NCBI RefSeq assembly: GCF_025602895.1
Contig: NW_026516234.1
Span: 186,001 to 250,000 of the forward strand
Length of the DNA: 64,000 nt
Reading direction: 5' to 3'
From: Polychytrium aggregatum
Taxonomy: Eukaryota > Chytridiomycota > Chytridiomycetes > Polychytriales
Below, one piece after another: positions 44,286 through 55,356 of this stretch. Numbering within the stretch: position 1 is the first letter of the stretch; each line of letters starts with the position of its first letter. The notes beneath the pieces are model-generated. The model saw only the letters and a list, made by a program, of their open reading frames with translations, was not told the origin of the DNA and did not search any database. The position numbers and the translations under genes were made by a program.

Positions 44286-46021
44286 TTAGGGACGGGGCTG
44301 TTGGTAAGGGGAGGAAAACTGCGACTTTTCGTCGCCGTTGCTGGAGCTTGCCCCGAACAAGGGATGGGCCGAGGGTTGGTAGCCGGTAGAGGGGGCCTGG
44401 CCAGAGCTGTGGGACGAGGGATCGACGAGGGCGTAGGGAGGAGCAGGCTCGTTCACAGCAGGGTCGCGGTAAGAACCGTACGCAGGGTTAGGATACTGAG
44501 CGGGGTAGGAGCCAGGTGGGGCATAGGACGTGCCGGGAGCAGGGTAGGGAGCACCAGGAGCAGGGGCAGCATAAGAAGTGCCGGGGGCGGCATAGGGGGC
44601 AGAGTAGTTCTGGGCAGCGTACGGGTTGCCGGGAGCGTATCCTGCGGGCGCGGCATAAGGAGCGCCCACTGGAGCGCCTGTAAACTGGGGCTGGTAGCCA
44701 TGGGCCACTGGGGCATTGGCGAGTTGTTGCTTGGGCAGAAGCGGGTCGGTGTTGGAGACCGGGGGATAGGAAACGCCGGGATGAGCGTGAGTGTTTCCAA
44801 GATTGGTCGATTCAGGAACGGCCTGCTTGGAGCGGGAGCGGTTCCAGAACACAAATCCGAGCACAAGGGCAATCACAACTGCATAGGCGGAGGAGACGGT
44901 GGACGAAATGAGTGTCGGGGCGGCAGGCAACGGGAGATACTTGTGTGGGAGGGGGAGACGACATGCGATTCGGCAGCAAACGGCGCGCGACATGGTTGGG
45001 ATCTTACATACCCACCACACCACCGGCGATGCCAGCGATCATGGGAATGTTGCTGGAGTTGGAGGTTGAGCCGGTACCCGGCGTGGTTGTGGGTGGGTTG
45101 GTGGTGGTCTGGTTCGGGAACTTTGTGGGCAGGACCAGCGACGGGTCGTTGAACACACCGCCGCGCCGATAGAGGGTGAAGTAGGTGCCCGAGTCGGTAG
45201 AGTCGAGGCCGCACACGTTGCTCACGGCCAGGGTGTTGGCGAGGACACAGCTGTTGCAGCCGGCATCGGTGCAGGCGTATTGGTCGACGTTGCCGTTGGA
45301 GTTTTGGAGGGTGATGGAGTAGACGTTGTTGATCAACTGGGTGCAGGTGGGGTAGATGGCGGCTCGGTTGACGTTGCTGACGACCCCGCAAGAGTTGTCG
45401 TTCAAGCTGAAGGTGTAGTACACGAAATACTTGGTGTTGAGGGCAGAGTCCCAGACGCTGCGGGAGACGAACAGGATGGCCGCATCGAGGATCGAGAGCA
45501 AGAGAACGAAGGCCGAGTGCAGATGTGAGTGCGAGTGTGCATGGGTGGTATCGAGTCGGCGAGGCCTGCAGAGCAGCACCGGATGATGTGGATGATGTGG
45601 ATGATGTGGATGATGTGGATGATGTGGATGATGATGTGGATGACGCTCACCTGGTGCTGGTGTAGTCGCTGCTGCTGTAGGCTCCAGTCAGATAGTTGGT
45701 GGAGCAGGGACTGGAGGTGGTGGTGGAGAACTGATCGACGATCGTGCAGCCCTTGGTGCAGGTGGTGTCTTGGCCACAGCCGTACTGGCTGATGGTGTGG
45801 TTGGTGGTGGAAAGGGAAAAGTAGTAGCATGTGCCGGGGTTGGTCGAACTTGCGGCGTAGCAGTAGCAGCGGTTGGTGGCTCGGACAAAGTCGCCGGCCT
45901 CGCTGACGATGGTGATGGGCGATGAGCCGGTGGGCTGGCACTGAGGGGACTGGCGGATGGTCTGGTGATTGACGACCCACTGGATGTTGGAGGGATCGAT
46001 TGGGACGACGACAGTGGCCAT
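44286..46021 (-). CDS. Single-pass membrane protein with Cys-rich ectodomain and Pro/Tyr-rich tail
   Basis: Three exons: 45651-46021, 45012-45457 and 44286-44878 (469 aa). Residues 1 to about 240 contain regularly spaced cysteines (CYCYAASS, CYYFSL, YGCGQDTTCTKGC, then NDNSCGVV, YPTCTQL, YACTDAGCNSC, NVCGLD) in two similar halves. A Thr/Pro linker (NPPTTTPGTGSTS) follows. The transmembrane helix is about residues 270-295 (IPMIAGIAGGVVGVVIALVLGFVFW), then a basic stop-transfer (NRSRSK) and a cytoplasmic tail of PGxSYAP/PYAAP repeats. Topology resembles fungal cell-wall sensors. No N-terminal signal peptide is visible (MATVVVPIDPSNIQWVV), which is odd for this layout. Confidence 0.8.
45580..45643. 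repeat. GATGATGTG tandem in intron
   Basis: About six 9-bp units in intron 1 of the cysteine-rich membrane protein, ending close to its donor site. Confidence 0.88.
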
Positions 46022-46436
46022 GGTTGGGCGGGAGTCTGGGAGAGGTTTGGTGAAAGTCTGGTGGATGAGGGAGGGGGTGGATGTGGATGTGGATGAAAAA
46101 GGATAAACGACGGCTCAAGGAGAGTGGGCCAGGAGGACAGTGAAACGGGCAGGAGCACCGGGAGTTGGACCAGACGAGCAAAGGAAGCAGAGACCGGGCC
46201 AACAAGAGCAGCCAGGAAGATGCCGGATGAAGATCAGCGAGGGGCGAATGGGGACGAGTGGGGACGGAGGCCAGGCCGTGCGGCGAAGCGGGGGGGGGCG
46301 ACAGGCCAAGAGCGACCGTGCGGACAACAAAGGCTTTGGTTGCCCAGTCGCAATGCGGTTGCATATCGGGTCACGCAGACCCGTGGCGGGTGCGGCGGTG
46401 AAGGTCGAACGTGGTGAATGTAATGTCTGTTGGAGT

Positions 46437-46500
46437 GAGTATCATATCGTGTGAATATCATGTCGTGTGAATATCATATCGTGTGAATATCATGTCGTGA
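46437..46500. repeat. 17-bp tandem, TGTGAATATCATRTCG
   Basis: About four imperfect copies alternating CATATCG and CATGTCG. Confidence 0.88.
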
Positions 46501-46534
46501 GCGAACATTGCATTGGGAGTGAACATCGCACTGG

Positions 46535-46590
46535 GAATATATTGCCCAAGAATATATTGCCCAAGAATATATTGCCCAAGAATATATCAC
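46535..46590. repeat. 15-bp tandem, AATATATTGCCCAAG
   Basis: About four copies in the divergent promoter, adjacent to the 17-bp tandem; markedly AT-rich for this locus. Confidence 0.9.
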
Positions 46591-46899
46591 AGGATTCCTT
46601 CTCGACTTGCAGCACTGTCTGTCCCGCCCGATCAGCCGTCCGCCCGCCCAACCCCGGCCTGCCGCCCTTCTCTTCCCTCCATCCAGACACATCCCCATCA
46701 GACACATCCCATCCAGACGCTATTCCGCATCAAACGCTCTTTCGCATCAGACGCTCTTTCGCATCCAGCCGTTCTGCTTCCGGGCTCCTCTCCATCGTCA
46801 CCGCTCCTTCCCATCAACGCTCCTCGTCGTCGTCCCTCCTGGACGCCAAGCTTCTCCTCCTTCGGCCATCACATCCCCCCTCATCCTTCTCCTCCAAGC

Positions 46900-47398
46900 A
46901 TGGAAGCCGATAAACGCCTGCCCGTCCAGACACCGACCCCGGCCGAGACCCCGCTCTCCATCTCCCCACGCTCGATATCTTCGTCGACGCTCTCGTCTCG
47001 AGGCTCGTCCTCGTCGCCGGCCTCGCCCATCCGCACCACCAAAAAGAACCGTTGCGCTCTCTCTGGCTGCTCTGATCGTGTCGGGAAAATCGTTGGCCAC
47101 TGCCGGTGCGTATCGGTGGACCTGCCTTCGTCTCAGCTCCTTTCCTCCTTGCATTTTCCTGTCCGGCCTCCCGCATTTGCGTCTCTGCCGATCCCCTTGG
47201 ATCTCGTTTGTCGATTCGCCCCGTATTCGTACTCACGCCGTCTCCCTGCTCTTCAGGCACTGCTCGCAGGACTTTTGCTCCAAGCACCGCCTGGCCGAGG
47301 CCCACAACTGCAGTCAGCTCGAGTCGTGTCGACAAGCGTCTTTTGACAAGAATGCTTCAAAGCTGCTGGAGGGCAAGTGTGTCGCCAGCAAGGTCTGA
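46900..47398 (+). CDS. AN1-type zinc-finger protein
   Basis: Two exons, 46900-47105 and 47257-47398 (115 aa), donor GTGCGT, acceptor TTCAG. A Ser/Pro-rich N-terminus of about 50 residues precedes one AN1 finger: RCALSGCSDRVGKIVGHCRHCSQDFCSKHRLAEAHNC supplies the zinc ligands in the family order (C-x4-C, C-x-x-C, C, H, H, C). A basic stretch follows and then the stop. AN1 fingers occur in ubiquitin- and proteasome-linked stress proteins (Cuz1/ZFAND types). With no A20 domain and one finger, the subclass cannot be fixed. Confidence 0.88.
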
Positions 47399-48765
47399 AC
47401 GCACTCCAGCTTGGGCATCCGGCTCGCCGCAGGCATGAACCGCCAGCTCCTGCCCCGGTCCGACATCCTCCCCCGGCGCTTTCCGCTCAGGAGCAGCTGC
47501 ATCTGCCAGTTTGCAAGGACCGAATCGATGAAGGGTACTCTATTATTGCGTTTTGTGTCTGGTTGTCTCTGTTCTGGCTCATCCCCTCCATCATGCGTCC
47601 CGCCTGGCGTCCCCGCTGCCCATCGCCAATCCGTCCCGCCCCTATCTCATCTCCATTCTCCTTCGCTTTGCACCGCTCTTCCGAATCCCATCTCCTTTCT
47701 TCCGAATCCCATCTCCTTTCTTCCGAATCCCATCTCTCTCTTCTTCCTTTTTTTGGTATCCTTTTCTGAACCGATTTTGCATGCCGGCGCAAGCGGAGGG
47801 CCTGGCTGGACATATCTCCTTCGAATCTTTGACGGATTTCCCCGAGCGGCGACTTTCGGAATGGCGTCTCTGTTTCCGAACGAGGGCAGCCCCAGTCCGG
47901 CTGCTTGCGCTCTCGACCCTCTTGTTCTCGCCTCACCTCCCCCTTCCCCGTACTCTTGGTGCTCTGCCCACTCTTCTTGGCTGGCTATCCCTCCCCCTGG
48001 TTATCGCATTTCTTTCCCTCTGGCTATTCCCTCTTGCCTTTCTTCACTCCTCTCATTTTACTCTCCTTACTTTTGCTCGTATACTCGCATCTTGAATCCC
48101 GAGTTTCCCCCTTTTTTTTGGTCGCCTCGATTGCAGCCGCTGCTGGCGTGCTGGTTCTTTGGCCAGCTCCTGCCCTTACTCCTTTTTACGGTTGCTGGCT
48201 GGCGCAATCAGGTTGTCTTCTATATCGCCAAATGTAAAATCTATCGCATTTGACACAGCAATGCCCTGCCCTCTCGTGGACCGGTGCAAACTCTGAGCCA
48301 CCATGCCCTGCTCAGATCTGCCCGGTCCTGACTCCCGCCGTCTGGAAAGCCGCCATGTGCCTCCCAGTAGCACGAACTTGAACATCTCTCGACAGTATGC
48401 AATTCCCAGACGAACACGAAAGAAACAAAGAAAGAAACACCTGCCATGGCTTCACTGCAATCTCACTCAGACTCAAAAATCGACATGACATACAACATAC
48501 AACAAAGTACAGCGAAAGCTCAACAGCAATCACAACAACAACAGCGATCACAACAGCAGCAACGACAGCGTCTGTGACGAAACAAATCGCAACACAACTC
48601 GCTGCATCACCAGGCAGCTCCCTGCAGAGCAAACGAATCGGGCAAACTCGACCGGAGCGCATCGTGCATCTGCAACCAGCACGCCTCCCTTTGATTTGCA
48701 GCCGCAGCTCCGATTTGTCAGCTTTACAGGCAATCCAATAAAAAACGGGACACCCGGGTTTTTGA
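47399..48765. other. Gene-poor region
   Basis: No gene supported. A 280-codon plus frame (47411-48253) is Ser/Pro/Leu/Phe-rich, with no domain, and spans a 21-22 bp tandem (47686-47740); it is rejected as pyrimidine-rich noncoding sequence. CAACAACAG-type repeats lie near 48520-48570. Confidence 0.55.
47686..47740. repeat. 21/22-bp tandem, CTTCCGAATCCCATCTCCTTT
   Basis: Three nearly identical copies in a pyrimidine-rich stretch. Confidence 0.85.
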
Positions 48766-48936
48766 CCATTCATCGAATATTTTGTTACCCAATGTTATCG
48801 CGCGCTGGCCATGACCATTCGCCGAACAGTGTGGAATCGCGACGTCAATGCGGCGCGCAACATGATCACAGTATGCAGGTCGATTGTGGAGATCGGAGAG
48901 CGACCGGCGGTTTTCACTCGGAGGCTGCCAAAGTGA
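48766..48936 (+). pseudogene. Relic of a Fanzor/TnpB-type RNA-guided nuclease, C-terminal fragment
   Basis: A 57-codon open stretch after a stop at 48763-48765. It reads TVWNRDVNAARNMITVC, then GERPAVFTRR and LPK, ending in TGA at 48934-48936. The RDVNAARN motif is the hallmark of the last RuvC motif (catalytic Asp) of IS200/IS605 TnpB proteins and their eukaryotic relatives, Fanzor; the trailing G-x-RP-x-F-x-R is also usual at their C-termini. The preceding zinc-finger region and the RuvC-I/II parts were not found nearby in any frame, so this is a broken remnant. It lies in a 2-kb gene-poor island, consistent with an old mobile-element insertion. Confidence 0.65.
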
Positions 48937-49409
48937 TCTGTTTTATTTCTTGTGGCTTTGCTTGACGCAAGCACAGCACATACTACATGTTCATGGAAAC
49001 GGCTATATTGTCCCGTTTTTTTTCTGAATAAAGTGTAGATCAACTCGTTGCGCCAATACAGCCACGACCCCATCGCACCATCGCAGATTGTGTCTCTCTT
49101 CGACCTCCTGCCGGCTCGACATCGTCCGGGGCATCTGCAAACAGATTTGGAAACCGCAGGCTCGTCTGCACGGATCACGGGCTTGCATATGGATTGCCAG
49201 CGACACAGCCCCTCCCCCGCAGGCATGATGAAGGCAAGACGATTGTATTGCCAGTTGGCGGCTGTCAGTCGCTCGTCATGCGGCGCTCGAGCAGCACTCA
49301 TTTGACAACACGCCCATGGACGCAATACTTGGAGGAGTAGTGGCTTCTCGGCGCTTGCACAGCACCTGTCCTGCGCAACCTGGACCGGGACCAGGCAGGG
49401 CTTTCGTCG
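48937..49409. other. Intergenic
   Basis: Between the Fanzor-like relic and the TGDS stop. No gene; no terminal inverted repeat of the relic could be identified by eye. Confidence 0.45.
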
Positions 49410-51677
<2,268 letters not shown>

Positions 51678-52829
51678 GGCGGCTCGTCTCGGCGCTCGTC
51701 TCGGCAAAGGCTTGACCAAAACAGCGCTTTGGCCCGCATGAGAGCCTGCGTGATGGATTGCAAACCCAAACGGGAATGCCGAGGCTGGAAATGCAGACGG
51801 GAGCACAGAGCCAGAGCGGTGTGTGGCGCTGCGCTGCGATTGTGTGTGTGTGTGTGGGGGGGACTCACTCGGCCAATGGGAGTGCGTCACGTGGGTGTCA
51901 CCTGCAGAACAACTTTGCGAGTGCTCTTCCGGACAACTTTGGGCGCCAAAGGGCGTGTTCGCGGTCAACGATCAACTCGGACGATCAACTCGGACGATCA
52001 ACTCGGACGATCAACTTGAACGATCAACGACGACATCGACGATCGAACGCAGCCGTCATAGCCGCAGCTCAGAAGCGTTAGAGGCAGCCACCGCCAGCAA
52101 CGCCTCTCACCACAGACAACCATCGACCGCCTGCTGCTGCAGCCTCGTTTCCACGTATTCACTGCCCAGCGACGCCCACCCACGATCCCATCTCCTCCGT
52201 CGCTGTTCGCCTGCCAAGGTGGGTGGCTCTCGGGTGTCTTTCTGGCTGCTCGGATGTATCCGATCCATCGCCCGTCGCTTCGGTGCTGCTCTTCTGTGGC
52301 ATTGGGCTGGCCGGCTGCGCTGTTCATGGCTGCGCTGCCTCGTGACGGACTCGGTTCATGGCAAGACCATTGCTGCATGCGCTCTCTGCCCGCCCCGTCG
52401 AAGGTTTCCACAATCCCCTCCGCCACCACCACCACCACCACCGGAGCCCAGCCAGCGGCCCTTGGCCTTCGTATTTGTCTCATCTGTCCCGCTTCTCCGC
52501 CCGTCGTCCCTCGGTCACGCTCGTCCTTTGGCGAGTCCTTGGCCTGCTTGCATCAGCGCCGTTGCCGACTTTTGTTGCGCTTGGCTGACCCGGGCTTCGT
52601 CCGGATATCTGCGTATAGCCTCCCAGCAGCCCCCCCTCAGATCTCCCCCGGCAGCACCGATCACTCAAACCCGAGCGACACAGCCTTTCGCCAAACGACT
52701 GTTGACGGCTTCCGGCTCCGGCTGCCCCATCACCAGGCCCTGCTCCTCTTCGTTACTCAAGCCGCCTCGATCGCATTCCACCATCGGCTCGTTCGTCCAA
52801 GTCCATTTTTCGCCTGCCAAGCCGACGCC
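51678..52829. promoter_or_regulatory. Divergent region TGDS / Rab7-like
   Basis: 1.15 kb between opposite starts. TGTGTG run at about 51842-51856, a 14-bp tandem (51965-52028), then pyrimidine-rich sequence with a CCACCACCA run (about 52424-52442). No coding exon recognised. Confidence 0.5.
51965..52028. repeat. 14-bp tandem, CGATCAACTCGGA
   Basis: About four imperfect copies in the divergent TGDS/Rab7-like promoter. Confidence 0.85.
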
Positions 52830-54730
52830 ATGAGCACCACCAACAAGGTCGTCCTTAAAATCGTCATCATCGGTGACGGCGGAGTGGGCAAGACCTCTCT
52901 CCGAAACCAGGTGCGGACGGCACTCCCGCCAAAAGCGTCATCGTCTCCCAGAGCCGCCCGGCCCGGCCCGGCTCGCCAGCACAGTGCCGCAGGTCTTCTC
53001 TGGCCCCGCTCTCGAAACTGACACCCTTGGCTCGGTCCAGTTCATCCACAGCCGGTTCACCCACGCCTACAAGGCCACAATCGGCGCAGACTTTATCACC
53101 AAGGACATCGACGTCGACGGCAAGTCCGTCCATATTCAAATATGGGACACTGCAGGTGGGGGTCGTTGGCAGTCCGATTTGCCAATATCACCCGTTGCGC
53201 CCGGAAGCACATTGCCGAGACGCCATCGGCTCGGTGATATCGCTGGCTCCTCGACTGATCAAGGATCCATCCCACAGGACAGGAGCGCTTCCAGAGCCTG
53301 GGCACTGCCTTCTACCGTGGCACTGACGCCTGCATGTAAGCGAGGCTCCAGCCCATATATCGCCTGCATCCAGATGCGCTTGCTATCGGTCCTAGGAATC
53401 TCCCGACGACTGCCGTCCACCCGTCACTGGCCCCGTCACTGACCCCGGCGCTGACCCCGGCGCTGTCTCTGCATGCTGTGACCTATCCACATCCGTGGCT
53501 TCAAGCTTGGTGTACGATGTTACCAGCGCCTCGTCCTTCAACAACCTTGCTCGCTGGATCCCAGAGTTCCTCAAGTACGCCAACATATCCGACCCGACCC
53601 GGTTTCCGTTCCTCCTGGTCGCAAACAAAGTCGACTGCGACCCAGTCGCCAGAGCCGTATCGAAGCAGCAGGGATGCGACATGGCCCGGACGCTCAAGAG
53701 ACTCTGCGAAGAGGAGCACCGGCGCTGGATGGCACTGGCTTCTCCGTACGGCAATCTCTCAAGCTCGGTGGCACGCAAGCCCAGCCTGCGGGGCCGCGGC
53801 GACACTTACTCCGCAAAGACTGGGCTCTCGGATCCGCCGAGTCTCGTCTCGCCGCGGCTGCGACCAGAGGGCAACCTCAGAAAGCGAGGCTCGCTGCAGA
53901 GCTTTCTCGGCGATCGACCACCAACGCCTCTCTATCCTCCGGCCCAGTCCGTGGTCCCGCCTTCGAGCGAGTCGGGCTCGTTACTATGGTCTGTTGTTCG
54001 CCCAATCTTGGGCAACTCCTCCAAACCCAGCAGCGTCCAGACGATCCCCATGAAATCCACACGGGAACACGACCTTGCCCAGAAGCACTCGGTGGCCTCC
54101 ATCCAGTCCAACTCAACCTACATGACTGCCCTCGACCAATTTGAGACATCCTCGAGTGCTCCATGGGATCCAAGCCGGCGCCGCAGCATCGATTCCAATG
54201 CGAGCTGCGAGCTCGACGATGGCGACATTGACTTGGCTCGCACATCGGTGCGTCGGAAGCCGTCGCTGGGATCCGATGTGCTTCTCGAGGAGCCACCGAT
54301 CAACACATCGTTCTATCACCCTCCGACTTTACCAAGCGTCAACGTCATGCGGACACCTTCGTTTTCCAAACAGAGAGGCCCGCTGGGCAAAAAGTCAACC
54401 CAGCGGTCCGGGCTCGGCAACGGCTCCACCTCGGTTCCCGCTGTGTCGATGCTTCCTCCACCGACCCTGCCGATACCTCAGCGGCAGCAGCCCGGCATCC
54501 GATCAGTCTCGCCCGAGCCCGTGGCGGCACCGCCATCTGTGTTTGCGCCATCGGAGCCCCTTCCGTTCTTCGAAGCGAGCGCCAAGACCGGTGAGCAAGT
54601 CGAGGACATCTTCGTCTTCCTTGCAAGACACGTCGCTCTTCCGGCCGAAGCATTCGACATGACAGTCTCGGAGACCATCCGAATCGAAGAGGCTATTGCA
54701 CCACGGTGGAATCAATCATGCAATTGCTGA
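52830..54730 (+). CDS. Rab7-like small GTPase with giant insertion before G5
   Basis: Four exons: 52830-52910, 53041-53155, 53278-53335 and 53506-54730 (492 aa). All five GTPase motifs are present: GDGGVGKTS (G1), KATIGADF (G2, identical to the Rab7 effector region), [23 protein letters not shown] (G3), NKVD at 125-128 (G4) and EASAK near 441-445 (G5). Rab7 places G5 about 26 residues after G4; here about 310 intervene. The extra about 285 residues are Ser/Pro/Arg-rich (RKPSLRGRG, SRRRSIDS, VRRKPSLGSD, SVPAVSMLPPPTLPIP) and look disordered with basophilic-kinase-like sites. The C-terminus CNC is a Rab-type double geranylgeranylation signal, so the product should be membrane-targeted. The family is late-endosome or vacuole trafficking. 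Confidence 0.9.
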
Positions 54731-55356
54731 TCAGTCCGATTCCCGCAACAAGTGACCGTGTCCCTTTGACCCACACATCTCGCATTTGGGTGTCGCTGGA
54801 GACCCTGAAAGAGGCGTCGCTTGGCGATTTGTTTGAGCGAAATGCAATTTTTGTTAATAAAATATATGTTCTCAGTTTGGTTGCTCAGAACATAGTCCGC
54901 TTCTGTTCGATTGCGATGCATGTGTGTCCAAGTTGACGTGTCCAAGAACTGAGCTCCGGTGTCGAGGACACCCGCCACCACCAGATTGGAAGAAAAAGAA
55001 TACCAGCGATGGAATGGAAAATACACAGGAGCCCTCGCTTGGTTGGAAGAGCTGGATCCGCAGAGGCTGCGCAACAATATCACATGCATGCCCAATCGCT
55101 GGTCGAGCGACCCCAGCACCAAAACCGGCTTCACCCAGATGAGCTCATCGCGACCAAACAAAACTCTCGATTTCCCTTGATTCTGGCTTGGATCCATCCA
55201 GCACACTCCTCCTCATTTGGCTGCTCCTCAATCAGGCAGCAAAGCCATATCCCCAGGCGGCGCATTATTTGTGATCCCCTTTGCAGCATTCATCTCTATC
55301 CGCGATTGAATCTGGGCCCCCAAAGGATCCTCGATGGGCATTGTTCCAGCTTCGCT
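54731..55356. other. Intergenic
   Basis: Between the Rab7-like gene and the multi-pass protein. A 73-codon plus frame (54959-55180) looks somewhat protein-like but is unsupported (see findings). Confidence 0.45.
54856..54861 (+). terminator. AATAAA polyadenylation signal for Rab7-like gene
   Basis: Hexamer about 125 bp after the stop, in a local AT-rich dip. Confidence 0.5.

Larger units (their letters stand above)
46022..46899. promoter_or_regulatory. Divergent promoter with two minisatellites
   Basis: Between the cysteine-rich membrane protein (minus) and the AN1 protein (plus). Contains a 17-bp tandem (about 46437-46500) directly followed by a 15-bp AT-rich tandem (46535-46590), then pyrimidine-rich sequence up to the AN1 start. 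Confidence 0.55.

Noticed and set aside
47411-48253. 280-codon plus frame after the AN1 gene, hydrophobic
   Set aside because: Pyrimidine-rich sequence with a 21/22-bp tandem repeat gives a Leu/Ser/Pro/Phe translation; no start context, no family.
48312-48773. Minus-strand frame with a Val/Ala/Ile hydrophobic run near the Fanzor relic
   Set aside because: The run is antisense of a CAACAACAG-type repeat; no evidence for a gene.
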